Source of the DNA: Calditrichia bacterium
GTDB lineage: Bacteria > Calditrichota > Calditrichia > RBG-13-44-9 > J075
Length of the DNA: 64,000 bases
NCBI GenBank assembly: GCA_020635015.1
Contig: JACKAP010000005.1
Location: 62,001 to 126,000 of the forward strand
Direction: 5' to 3'
Both the position numbers and the translations under genes were made by a program. This document shows positions 38,901-44,887 of this stretch, in pieces (the first letter of the stretch is position 1; each line of letters opens with the position of its first letter). The notes under the pieces are model-generated. The model saw nothing but the letters and a program-made list of their open reading frames with translations, searched no databases and was not told the origin of the DNA.

Positions 38901-39062
38901 GGGATCATAGTACAGCGCCGGGTCCCAGCGCTCCACCGGCACATCGGTAATGCTATATTTTCCTCCGGTGAGGTTTTGCCAGAAGGCGGCCACATTCGGC
39001 GCATCCGGCAGCACCGCCCCCAGACCGACAATGGCAACCGCTTTATGCGAAGAAGGTTTCAT
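29991..39062 (-). CDS. PUFA-synthase-like megasynthase KS-AT-KS-(ACP)5-KR-DH
   Basis: 3023 residues. KS1, 5-475: C218 in DAACAS, H352 in EGHGTST, H392 in NIGHLKG. AT, 598-905: TGQGSQ, S699 in GHSLGEYG, H801/H804. KS2, about 1010-1530: C1274 in NAACAST, H1422 in SHETYTP, H1462 in TGHAMATG, with a 40-residue charged insertion near 1190-1235. Five carrier domains, 1628-2160, are joined by Ala/Pro linkers. A structural reductase half lies at 2200-2410 and a ketoreductase at 2420-2700 (TGAAGSI, SSIAGRF, Y2618, N2622). The C-terminal dehydratase hot-dog is at 2735-3000 (H2761 in DHQIDGTPVLPG, FHGPAY). Order and multi-ACP layout are those of PfaA, with a second KS and a DH fused in. No enoyl reductase or thioesterase is present. 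All carrier domains read LGIDTVK, not LGIDSxK. The product is probably a long hydroxy or unsaturated acyl chain. Confidence 0.9.
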   Translation of the reverse strand: MKPSSHKAVAIVGLGAVLPDAPNVAAFWQNLTGGKYSITDVPVERWDPALYYDPDPKAPDKSYSRIGGWVRDFDWNPLKWKLPIPPKVGDAMDLTQKWAIMAAREALLDYGFPDQNKLDGERTAVILGNAMGGDTHLYTASRILFPEYAVALSKAGHFSELPKELRESILKEFRDRVGDRFPLITEDTMPGELSNIIAGRIAALFNFRGPNYVADAACASAMAAINAAIEGLEEYDFDAVLTGGIDANMSASTYVKFSKIGALSGSGTRPYAAGADGFVMGEGAAVFLLKRLEDAEKAGDRIYAVIRGIGGSSDGKGKGITAPNPIGQKLAVQRAWHNAGIDPGKVNLIEGHGTSTAVGDMVELQCLDEVFAQYNIPRQSVALGSVKSNIGHLKGAAGAAGILKAALCLTHKTLVPSLNFNSPNPNIDFNNSPFYVNTATRAWDTNGDGIRRAGVSAFGFGGTNFHTVLEAFVPGHIQHDQQTRVYMSETPPTTPAPAGALKAPLRGALVLGGDSEQAILTRLEKVHQAAGQGQAPPPAPPEEQDLRAPLRLVIDYGDAAELAQKCDKAHKALQGNNPAAWKMLRTQGIFLGKGPAPKVAFLYTGQGSQYVNMLKELQAADPLVSDTFREADDIMKPLIPRPLSSYIFINSDDSSDLKQADHALRQTEITQPAVLTVDLALTRLLAAYGMSPDMVMGHSLGEYGALVAAGALPFADALKAVSARGTEMAKVSVADNGLMAACFGPLEEIEKIINTVEGYVVIANINSNSQAVIGGATDGVKKAVEALEKAGFTARLLPVSHAFHTEIVAPASEPLGRVLSQMNIRPPALPIVANVTGEPYPMGPGVEPQMVDMLARQVAAPVQFVKGLKTLYDAGVRVFVEVGPKKALQGFVEDVLGKEYDVLALCTNHPKQGDMVSFNQALCGLYAAGLGVGQARVQPAPEARSASAPAAAKQVAASQNGPTRPALPSAQSTRALPGSEQTYLELGHLFADFLEKGMQIYRGGAQPQEGGLPGTAPAPGDFNFGGSYITGAALGLPGREKIFDDDNIERILSGDQFISQIPMEIRRAMVDKHIVRIVKDKDGNGSFETIDDPADVIKLAARGKGFDLAEEFGYPQDRIPALDIVTALAIAAGIDALRDAGIPLVMRYKTTTRGTLLPDRWGLPDELRDDTGVIFASAFPGYNAYADEMKRYYEDRARRERLQELETLRAGMSQGAPAALADIDRRILALKTELEQQPYKFDRRFLFKVLAMGHAQFADYIGARGPNTQINAACASTTQAVTLANDWIQSGRCRRVVIVSADDVTSDAMLEWFGAGFLATGAAATDENVEDAAIPFDRRRHGMIVGMGGASLVVESAAAARERGILPICEVLGTITANSAFHGTRLDVAHICQVMESLVSDAERQWGINRYDIAPQMVFISHETYTPARGGSAAAEVNALRHVFGESADLVVISNTKGFTGHAMATGIEDVVAVKVLETGIVPPVANFREIDPDLGQLNLSRGGDYPVRYALRLGAGFGSQISMSLLRWVPTPDGQHLRPAELGYRYRIADPQAWKAWLKRVSGYDDPELIVEQRNLKVKDQGPVTAQAKAVPASQPVSAPAPTASPQTAPVPQPPVAAAPPPAAQGDAVQEKVMQLIAEKTGYPTEMLDLELDLEADLGIDTVKQAEMFAAVREAYNIPREENLKLRDFPTLGHVIQFVYDRRPDLQAAKTAAPQPASAPVASAAPQPSVAQSDAVQEKVMQLIAEKTGYPTEMLDLELDLEADLGIDTVKQAEMFAAVREAYNIPREENLKLRDFPTLGHVIQFVYDRRPDLQPSATATATATATATATATATPAPEMAPTPSTIPAQDEVTAAVLSLIAEKTGYPPEMLDLELDLEADLGIDTVKQAEVFAAIRALYDIPRDENLKLRDFPTLAHTIEFVYSKRPDLRPAAAPPAPAPAPEVEVPTAAPSTETAATSVPEDDAVKEAVLNLIAEKTGYPVEMLDLELDLEADLGIDTVKQAEVFAAIREIYGIPRDENLKLRDFPTLAHTIEFVYSKRPDLRPAAATPASAPEANAPAAEPAAESHPAGAPKDDGVKEAVLNLIAEKTGYPVEMLDLELDLEADLGIDTVKQAEVFAAIREIYGIPRDENLKLRDFPTLAHTIEFVYSKRPDLRSGAAPVGEQAEAAAPAQPEIAAPKFRGDLQASAAIPRRVPVPFLRPELNLCKASGVTLTTGSRVVVMPDQGGVGKALIKRLEKLGAEVLVIEDVPTGEELVKRLEAWKAQGEIQGVFWLAALDEEAPVENMKLADWKAATHLRVKLLYHTMRTLYGHINQPGTFLVSATRLGGRHGYDAAGAVAPLGGAVSGFTKAYKREQPEVLVKVVDFAPSRKTAQLADLLIEETLLDPGVVEVGYAEERRWTVGLAEMPAEDGRPGMTLGRETVFLITGAAGSIVSAITADLADASGGVFHLLDLAPRPDPGNPDLVRFANDKENLKKDIFQRLKDSGQRATPAMVEKELASLERQYAALSAIRAVEQAGGSAHYYSVNLLDGAAMDAVMSQVRQTSGRIDVLLHAGGLEISRLLPDKAPGEFDLVFDVKSDGWFNLLSNLGDMPLGAAVVFSSIAGRFGNGGQTDYSSANDLLCKSISAFRRNRPDTRGIALDWTAWGGIGMAARGSIPAIMKAAGIDMLPPEAGIAFIRRELSAGGTRQEVVVAQGLGMMLNEFDESGGLDLGENSELARQAGTQGIMSDRVVGMGLYSGLTIEKTLDPSEQPFLYDHQIDGTPVLPGVMGIEALSEAARLLFPDRHLAAVEEVNFLAPFKFYRNEPRTVTVQANFSLDGEDIVADCRLLGARQLHGQAAPQVSTHFTARVRLSATAPEKAKYPLPAPMNGKSVEAEDIYRLYFHGPAYRVLERAWRSGEQVMGAFAEDLPENHRPVERITLASPRLIELCFQTAGIWEMGSKSRMGLPHGIRRVEFHGDPAAAKGRLHAAVTPNPDGSFDARVIDGKGNHFLTLAGYHTSELPDPIAEDILSPLKQIVN
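32585..34181 (-). repeat. Five tandem carrier-domain repeats inside the megasynthase
   Basis: Coding tandem repeat, unit about 107-117 residues including linker. Copies 1 and 2 share the same protein sequence over about 75 residues (PTEMLD, AYNIPREEN, HVIQFVYDRRPDL). Copies 4 and 5 are likewise identical (PVEMLD, IYGIPRDEN, HTIEFVYSKRPDL). Copy 3 is intermediate (PPEMLD, LYDIPRDEN). This points to duplication or conversion within the array. Confidence 0.9.
33555..33614 (-). repeat. Ala-Thr hexanucleotide repeat in ACP2-ACP3 linker
   Basis: About ten in-frame GCC/GCT-ACT type hexamers encode alternating Ala-Thr (residues about 1817-1836) in the linker. It reads as (GGCAGT/AGCAGT) units on the plus strand. 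Such tracts vary in length by slippage but stay in frame in six-base steps. Confidence 0.85.
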
Positions 39063-39087
39063 GATGATGATCCTTGGTTATATTTTT

Positions 39088-39230
39088 GTTAATGGGTTAA
39101 TGGGTTGATGGGTGTATGGGTTGATGGGTGTGGGCACGTAGGGTAGGGTCGCGACCCTACCCTAATTCTGTTTGTTCCCATTCACCCATACACCCATCAT
39201 CTCATACACCCATCATCCCATCATCCCTTT
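39088..39230. repeat. Family D repeat, copy 2
   Basis: Left arm has six G triplets, mostly five bases apart (GGGTTAATGGGTTGATGGG and on). The core palindrome GGGTAGGGTCGCGACCCTACCC begins at 39141, and the right arm has C triplets (CCCATTCACCCATACACCC). It fills the 174-base gap between the acyl-CoA dehydrogenase stop and the megasynthase start. Confidence 0.8.
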
Positions 39231-39236
39231 CACGAT

Positions 39237-40901
39237 TTATTTCCCGGCATCTCTTTCATACAGCACATCCCCGACAAAATCCATATCGCCCATCAAGCCA
39301 GCCTGGGCGCGGAGAATCGCGGTCAGGTTGACCGCCTGTTCGAAAGCGGCGATGTCGCCGGCACTGACCCCGTCGGCGCCGCATACCCAGCGCATGCCTT
39401 CTTCCGCTACTTTCATCGCGGCATCGCGGGCAAAGATCCGGCTCAATGCTGCCAGGGCTTCCGGGCTAAAGCGGATATCCGCCTTCGGATTCAACTGCCC
39501 GGTTTTGGCGCGCACCGCCCGTTTGGCCATGCTGCCCGCCACTTCCGCGTAGGCGATCAATTCGCCCAGCCGAAACAGCACATGCTGGTTGCGGGTCAGG
39601 CGGCCCAGGCGGGATTTTTCCAGCACTTCCGCCAGGGCATGGAACCCCAGGGCGGCGATGTCGCAGCCGCTGCCGGGATGTTGAGCGTGGAGCGCCTCCA
39701 TCTCCCGGGCTAATTCGTGGTAATGCTGTCCGCGGGTTTTCAGGTGCAGTTGCCAGCGGTCGCGGCAGATGGTCATCTCCATGATCTCGGAAGTGCCCTC
39801 GTAGATAGTGGTGATGCGCACGTCGCGCTTGATCTTTTCCACCATATACTCTTTGGTATAACCGTAGCCGCCCAGGGCCTGGATACTGGCATCGGCAGCA
39901 AGATTTCCCGCTTCGGTGGCCATATATTTAGCGATGGCCCCTTCGGTATTGAGCTTCTCGTCGCTACTGTCGATGCGTTCAGCAGTCTCTTCGATGTAGG
40001 CGCGGGCAGCTTCCAGGCGAGCGACGTGGGGAATGATCAGCTTGTGGGTATAGCCCTGCTTTTCCGAGAGCGGGCTGCCTCCCTGGATCCGTTCAGTGGA
40101 ATAGGGGATAGCGCGATCCAGCGCCGCCCAGCCGCCGCCCAGACCGAAAGCCGCCACCATCAGCCGGGTATAACCGAACACCAATTGCGCTTGCAGCAGC
40201 CCCTGGCCTTCCTCATCCCCCACCAGCCGGGCGGCATCGACGTAGACTTCTTCCAGCGCCAGGGCGGCAGTATTGCTGGCGCGGATACCGTGTTTATCTT
40301 CCGGCTTGCCGTGGGTAAATCCCGGCACGTCCCGTTCCACCACAAACCAGCTCGGCCCTCCCGGTGTCTGCGCCAGGATCGTATAGAGATCGGCGTATCC
40401 CCCATTGCTGATCCATTGCTTATTCCCGCTGATCTTATAGCCGACCACCTTGCCGTTTTCGCTGACCGGCGTCGCGGTAGTACGGAGGGCGCCGAGATCG
40501 CTGCCGGCATCCGGCTCGGTAGCGCCGTAGGCCATCAGTAGACCTTCTTCCGCCACCCGGGTCATCCATTCTTTCTTCTGGGCGTGGGTGCCCCCAAAAA
40601 TAATCGGATCGCTGCCCAGGAAGGTTGCCAACACTCCGGTGGCCACCCCGATGTCGACCCGGGCCAGCTTCTCGCACACCCGGTAGACATCAAATGCCCC
40701 GCCGCCCATACCGTCAAACTCCTCCGGGATAAACAGCAGGTGAATTCCCAGTTCGCTGCACATTTCCCGCACAATCTCGATCGGGAATTCATCCTTCTCG
40801 TCCAATTCCAATAGCTTCGCATCCGGCAGCTTGTCTTGCGTAAAGTCTGCGATCGCCTCCAGCGTCATCTCCAGGGATTCCTGATCGATACCACGGCTCA
40901 T
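39237..40901 (-). CDS. Acyl-CoA dehydrogenase with C-terminal extension
   Basis: 554 residues; flavoenzyme that introduces a trans-2 double bond into acyl-CoA. The N-terminal helical domain is at 1-110, and the beta-domain has LLMAYGATEPDAGSDLG (about 124-140) and KISGNKQWISNGGYAD. The helical C-terminal domain contains ALGGYGYTKEYMVEK and YEGTSEIM near 375. Ordinary family members end soon after this point. Here about 170 more residues follow (HALAEVLEKSRLGRLTRN), as in VLCAD/ACAD9-like proteins. It is upstream of and co-directional with the megasynthase, separated by a family D repeat. It might desaturate or, with a dedicated partner, help process the synthase product. A plain beta-oxidation role is equally possible. 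Confidence 0.87.
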   Translation of the reverse strand: MSRGIDQESLEMTLEAIADFTQDKLPDAKLLELDEKDEFPIEIVREMCSELGIHLLFIPEEFDGMGGGAFDVYRVCEKLARVDIGVATGVLATFLGSDPIIFGGTHAQKKEWMTRVAEEGLLMAYGATEPDAGSDLGALRTTATPVSENGKVVGYKISGNKQWISNGGYADLYTILAQTPGGPSWFVVERDVPGFTHGKPEDKHGIRASNTAALALEEVYVDAARLVGDEEGQGLLQAQLVFGYTRLMVAAFGLGGGWAALDRAIPYSTERIQGGSPLSEKQGYTHKLIIPHVARLEAARAYIEETAERIDSSDEKLNTEGAIAKYMATEAGNLAADASIQALGGYGYTKEYMVEKIKRDVRITTIYEGTSEIMEMTICRDRWQLHLKTRGQHYHELAREMEALHAQHPGSGCDIAALGFHALAEVLEKSRLGRLTRNQHVLFRLGELIAYAEVAGSMAKRAVRAKTGQLNPKADIRFSPEALAALSRIFARDAAMKVAEEGMRWVCGADGVSAGDIAAFEQAVNLTAILRAQAGLMGDMDFVGDVLYERDAGK

Positions 40902-41365
40902 AACTTGCCCCTCTTGCCCTTATTGATGTTTTCAATATGCAGGTTTGTATTGTGCTTTTTTGTGCCCATCGTTGCCCCGGCTTCAGTCAAAGCATTGTGT
41001 CCAGTCTTACCGATTAACACAAAAAGGTTGCCACATTTTTCACAAAGTCGATAATCACATAAAATTTATATGGTTATCCGTATTCGAGGCTGTGAAATGG
41101 TATTCGGAAGGGGTGCCACACTCTTTCACTCATAGAAATGATAACGCTCTACAAAAGCAAAGAAATCATTACTTTATATCCGTAATTAAAATATGGCAAC
41201 CAAACAAAGGTGTGGCAGATGTTTTCGGAAAATAATCGTTGATAGGCTGCGCCGTTATCTAGGTGGAAATCCTGGCGCGGGTCTTTGCTCTGATCCGCAA
41301 CATGATTATCTTTGATTTCAATTGGATAAGCGTGGGTTCGTCGAGTTCAGAAAGGGTGCAATCTA
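40902..41365. other. A+T-rich divergent intergenic region
   Basis: 464 bases, visibly richer in A+T than its surroundings, between the divergent acyl-CoA dehydrogenase and Pcs-like genes. It contains a candidate promoter (next entry) and three TGCCACA/TGTGGCA words near 41029, 41115 and 41211 that could be operator half-sites. Short open frames here lack coding character. Confidence 0.5.
41028..41055 (+). promoter_or_regulatory. Candidate sigma70-like promoter
   Basis: TTGCCA (41028-41033), a 16-base spacer and GATAAT (41050-41055), 311 bases upstream of the Pcs-like ATG. The leader would be long, so a closer unrecognised promoter is also possible. Confidence 0.35.
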
Positions 41366-42076
41366 ATGAACATTTCCCCATTACCGGTTTGGAGAGCCTG
41401 GATGGTACATTTGTATACCGCTCTGGGGCTGATCTGCGCCCTGCTGGCAGCCAATGCCATTGCGGCGCGGGTACCCTTTCAGGCGGTGTTATGGGCCGCG
41501 TTGGCGATGCTGATCGACGGCACCGACGGCAACTTTGCCCGGCGCTGGCAGGTCAAACAATGGGTGCCGCAATTCGATGGGCGCAAGCTGGATGATATCA
41601 TCGATTTCCTCAATTATACCTTCCTGCCGGTATTTTTCGCCTACCAGTTTGAAATTGTGCAGGGAAGTTGGACGGCGGTGCTGTTCCCGGTGCTGCTGGT
41701 ATCCGCCTACGGTTTCTGCAGCGATAGCGCCAAGACCGCTGACGGCTTTTTTACCGGGTTTCCATCCTATTGGAACGGCGTCGTGCTCTATCTCTACTGG
41801 CTGAAATGGCCGGCCTGGCTGGCCGGCACCCTGATCCTGCTGCTGGTGATCCTCACCCTGGTACCCACCCGCTATATCTCCCTCAACCAGACGGTGCCGT
41901 TCAAAAAGTTAACGATCGCTTTACTACTGGTTTGGGCGGCGGCGCTGCTCTGGATCATCCTGAGCGATTTTTCCCACCCGGACCCACGCCTGCTCTATGC
42001 GTCCCTGTTCTTCCCGGCGTACTACTTCCTGGCCTCGTTGTACTTACACTTCACCACTCGGCGAGTCGCTGGATAG
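41366..42076 (+). CDS. Phosphatidylcholine synthase-like CDP-alcohol phosphatidyltransferase
   Basis: 236 residues with about seven membrane segments. The CDP-alcohol motif is complete: D51-GT-D54-G55-NF-A58-R59, then G72-RKL-D76-DII-D80. The N-terminal RAWMVHLYTALG and the DGTDGxxAR form, with DGRKLDDIIDF, resemble bacterial Pcs, which condenses choline with CDP-diacylglycerol in one step, rather than PgsA or PssA. The start keeps the conserved WRAWxVHL segment and has AGAAAGGG upstream. It stands alone, divergent from the lipid locus. Head-group specificity (choline or another amino alcohol) cannot be settled by eye. Confidence 0.78.
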   Translation: MNISPLPVWRAWMVHLYTALGLICALLAANAIAARVPFQAVLWAALAMLIDGTDGNFARRWQVKQWVPQFDGRKLDDIIDFLNYTFLPVFFAYQFEIVQGSWTAVLFPVLLVSAYGFCSDSAKTADGFFTGFPSYWNGVVLYLYWLKWPAWLAGTLILLLVILTLVPTRYISLNQTVPFKKLTIALLLVWAAALLWIILSDFSHPDPRLLYASLFFPAYYFLASLYLHFTTRRVAG

Positions 42077-42096
42077 ATCAGACAGCCTTTGTATGG

Positions 42097-42130
42097 AAAA
42101 TCCGCGGCATCCGCGTTATCCGCGTTCTAT
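42097..42130. repeat. Family B repeat, single arm
   Basis: AAAATCCGCGGCATCCGCGT followed by TATCCGCGTTCTATT matches the right outer arm of the nested elements at 7602-7799 and 16230-16415, but no left arm is present. It may be a decayed copy, located between the convergent Pcs-like and menE genes. Confidence 0.7.
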
Positions 42131-42131
42131 T

Positions 42132-43571
42132 TCATTTTAGCAAATCAAGCGCCAGGCCTGCAAAGCGGCGGCGGTCGGGCTTGATGCCGGTTTGCGGTTC
42201 CTCCTCCGGCCAGGGGAAAAAGTAATCGGGGATTTTGAAGCGGGGCAATTGAATTTCCAGCGCCCGGCGCAGTTGCTTCGGATCCAGTGGCACGCCGGTC
42301 TGCAGTGCGACAAATGCCGCAGGGCGTTTACCGAACTCCGCGTCAGGCACCCCTACTACCAGCACCCGCGCTACGCCGGCGATCCGGCTCAGGCAGGCTT
42401 CGATCTCCTCCGGCTGAATGTTCTCCCCGCCGGAAATAAACATGTTGTCTCTCCGCCCCAGCACCCGGAGATAGCCGTTCCCATCAATTTCCCCCAGGTC
42501 GCCGCTGGCGAACCAGCCGTCAGCATCGCGGGCCGGCATCAGGCGGCCTTTCTCGATATAGCCCTGGAACAGCGTCTCCCCGCTCAACAGAATCTCCCCG
42601 TCGGCGGCGATCTTGATCTCCCGGTACGGCAGCACCTTTCCGGAAGTCTGCAGTTGTTCCAAATTTGCTCCGGGCGGGGTGGCGGCAACCTGGGAAGCCA
42701 GTTCGGTCGAGCCGTAGCTGGTATAGATCGGGAGCTTGAGGGCATGAGCCTGCTCGATCAGCCCCGGCGGGATGGCGCTCCCCCCCAACAGGATGGCTTT
42801 CAGCCGGCGCAGCGCTAACCGCCCTTCCTTCCGCTGCAACAAGCGATAAAGCTGAGTGGCGACCAGTGAGACATGTGTCACCGGAAACCGGTCCAACGCA
42901 GCTTCGAGTTCCATGCCGGGCGGCGGTACCGCCACCGCCCCACCGCCCAGCCAGGCACGCAGCAGCACCGCCAGTCCGCCGACATGATACAGCGGCAGGG
43001 AAAGCAGCCAGCAGTCGTGCTCCCCAAAAGGGATATTGTGATTGGCGCCGAGCGCGCTGAAATAATGGTTGGCCAGGTTATGCAGCACCCCCTTCGGCCG
43101 GCCACCGCTGCCGGAGGTGAAGATGATCGTCGCCGCCTGATACGGCGAAAGCGCCTGAGGAATAGATGCAGAGGGCATTGGGGAACCGGCGGCAACCAGA
43201 TCTTCCAGGCAGAGCGGTTCGGAAGGATAAAAGCCGGCAGGCTGAGGGAACGAGCGGGAAACAATCCATTTGGCACACGCACTGTGGCGCAGCAGTTGGC
43301 GCACTTGTTCGGCGGGGAGGCGGGTACTGAGCGGTACCGCCACCGCTCCGCAATACCATAGCGCCGGAAATAACACCCCATAGTCGATGCTGTTCTGGGC
43401 CAACACCCCCACCCGCTCTCCGCGCTTGATACCGGCGCCGGTCAGCGCCGCGCTCAGCCGCTGCACCACCTCAGAAGAATCCTCATAATCCAGTTCCTGC
43501 CCATCCCCTATCAGCGCTGCCCGCTGTCCGAAAGAGCGGAATATTCCCAAGAGGTCGATCCCGTTTACCAT
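42132..43571 (-). CDS. menE: O-succinylbenzoate-CoA ligase
   Basis: 479 residues; an ANL-superfamily adenylate-forming enzyme that activates o-succinylbenzoate with CoA and ATP in menaquinone synthesis. The P-loop-like motif is TIIFTSGSGGRPKGVLHN, followed by YTSYGSTE, ASGDLGEIDGNGYL, LGRRDNMFISGGENIQPEEIE and a C-terminal lid ending in DRRRFAGLALDLLK. The length is normal. The start overlaps the end of menC by 7 bases, showing translational coupling. It is the last gene of the menaquinone group on this strand. Other acyl-CoA ligases have similar motifs; the assignment rests mainly on context. Confidence 0.9.
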   Translation of the reverse strand: MVNGIDLLGIFRSFGQRAALIGDGQELDYEDSSEVVQRLSAALTGAGIKRGERVGVLAQNSIDYGVLFPALWYCGAVAVPLSTRLPAEQVRQLLRHSACAKWIVSRSFPQPAGFYPSEPLCLEDLVAAGSPMPSASIPQALSPYQAATIIFTSGSGGRPKGVLHNLANHYFSALGANHNIPFGEHDCWLLSLPLYHVGGLAVLLRAWLGGGAVAVPPPGMELEAALDRFPVTHVSLVATQLYRLLQRKEGRLALRRLKAILLGGSAIPPGLIEQAHALKLPIYTSYGSTELASQVAATPPGANLEQLQTSGKVLPYREIKIAADGEILLSGETLFQGYIEKGRLMPARDADGWFASGDLGEIDGNGYLRVLGRRDNMFISGGENIQPEEIEACLSRIAGVARVLVVGVPDAEFGKRPAAFVALQTGVPLDPKQLRRALEIQLPRFKIPDYFFPWPEEEPQTGIKPDRRRFAGLALDLLK

Positions 43572-44647
43572 TGCGCATCTACCGTTAACTGCCTGGCATT
43601 GCGGTCTGCCACCGCCACATCCACCTGCCCATTAACTGCCCGAAAGGGGTGGGCGATCACATCCTTCGCCAGCCATTTATACGTATCCAGGCCGCAGGGC
43701 ACATCATCCGGGTTGAGGGCGGCGGCAAGATTCGCCAGCGCTGCCAGACCGATCCCGGATTCGAAGGCGCTGCTGACCACCACCTTTAGCTGCCGGCGCC
43801 GGGCCAGCTCCGCCCAGCGGATGCTCTGCTCGAATCCGCCGATCACCCCCGGCTTCAAGATCAGCGCGGCGGTGCCGGGCGGCGGCGAGAAATCATTGGG
43901 AAGTATCTCATCAAGGGTTTCATCCAGCGCCAGCGGCAGGGTGGTTTCGCGGTGAAACTCGCCTAACCCGGCCGGGTCGCGCAGCGGCTCTTCGAGATAT
44001 TCGATCCGGCAATCCCCCAGCATCCGGCCAAACTGCAGCGCTTCCGGCAGCGACCAGGCGCGGTTGGCATCCAGGCGGATCGCAACTGCCGGCGCCAACT
44101 CGCGGGTGCGCCGCACCAGGGTAGCCTCCGTCTGCAGATCTTGCCGTCCTACCTTGATCTTGATGGCGCGGTATCCCTCCGCCACCAGAGCAGGTATTTC
44201 CCTCCCCAGTTCCTCCGGTCCACCGGCAAAGAGTCCGTTCAGGGACACCATGGTTCGAAATTGGGGATCAAGCAGCGCCGCCAGGGGCTGCTTGGCACGG
44301 TCTGCCAGCAAGTTGAGCAACGCCAGCTCCATGCCGAAGCGTACTGATGGGAAGAGTTTTTTTTCACCCAGCCAGTCGTCAAAAAGATGGGGCATGGGAA
44401 GCAAGTTCTCCGGGATACTTCGATCGCTCAGACATATCTTCATTTCGGCAACCTGAGTGGCGGCGGTCAGAAAAGTTTCACGATGCAGCCCGGGAAAAGG
44501 AGCGACCTCTCCAAGACCGAAAAAACCGTCTTCATCCTCCAGACGGATGATCAATCCTTCCCGCTCGTGCAGCGTTTGCCCTTTCATCACCAGCGGCTTC
44601 ACCAGCGGCAGGCGGTAGGGGATGATGTCGAAACGACGAAGTAGCAT
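43565..44647 (-). CDS. menC: O-succinylbenzoate synthase
   Basis: 360 residues of the enolase superfamily; dehydrates SHCHC to o-succinylbenzoate. Visible active-site elements are AIKIKVGR (KxK acid/base pair), RLDANRAW, IEYLEEPL and LALDETL (three metal ligands), and ILKPGVIGG with the second Lys. Its start is close to a family C repeat that separates it from menA. It overlaps menE by 7 bases. Dipeptide epimerases share the fold, but the menE/menA/menB/menH neighbours fix the role. Confidence 0.92.
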   Translation of the reverse strand: MLLRRFDIIPYRLPLVKPLVMKGQTLHEREGLIIRLEDEDGFFGLGEVAPFPGLHRETFLTAATQVAEMKICLSDRSIPENLLPMPHLFDDWLGEKKLFPSVRFGMELALLNLLADRAKQPLAALLDPQFRTMVSLNGLFAGGPEELGREIPALVAEGYRAIKIKVGRQDLQTEATLVRRTRELAPAVAIRLDANRAWSLPEALQFGRMLGDCRIEYLEEPLRDPAGLGEFHRETTLPLALDETLDEILPNDFSPPPGTAALILKPGVIGGFEQSIRWAELARRRQLKVVVSSAFESGIGLAALANLAAALNPDDVPCGLDTYKWLAKDVIAHPFRAVNGQVDVAVADRNARQLTVDAQW

Positions 44648-44659
44648 AATTTATTAATC

Positions 44660-44762
44660 GTATTTAGGGAGCGACTCCTTTTGTAGCGACACTATTCATA
44701 GTGTCGCTACAAAAGAGAAAACGCTCAAATTCTCAACTTTATCGCTTCATCTATCCAAATAC
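44660..44762. repeat. Family C palindromic repeat, copy 2 (inverted relative to copy 1)
   Basis: The central hairpin CTTTTGTAGCGACACTAT is mirrored exactly across a 2-base loop (44678-44715). Reverse-complemented, the right side reads GTATTTGGATAGATGAAGCG, matching the left side of copy 1 (24294 on). The remaining gap bases 44763-44887 hold no recognised signal. Confidence 0.85.
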
Positions 44763-44887
44763 TATAAATCAATCCAATAGCAACAAATCCGGCATCGTTC
44801 ACATATAGATTCCTCGGCTATCGCCTTCGGAATGACACCGCGATCCAACATCCACCCCGAAAGCATTCGGGAAACATCCAGCATCCG

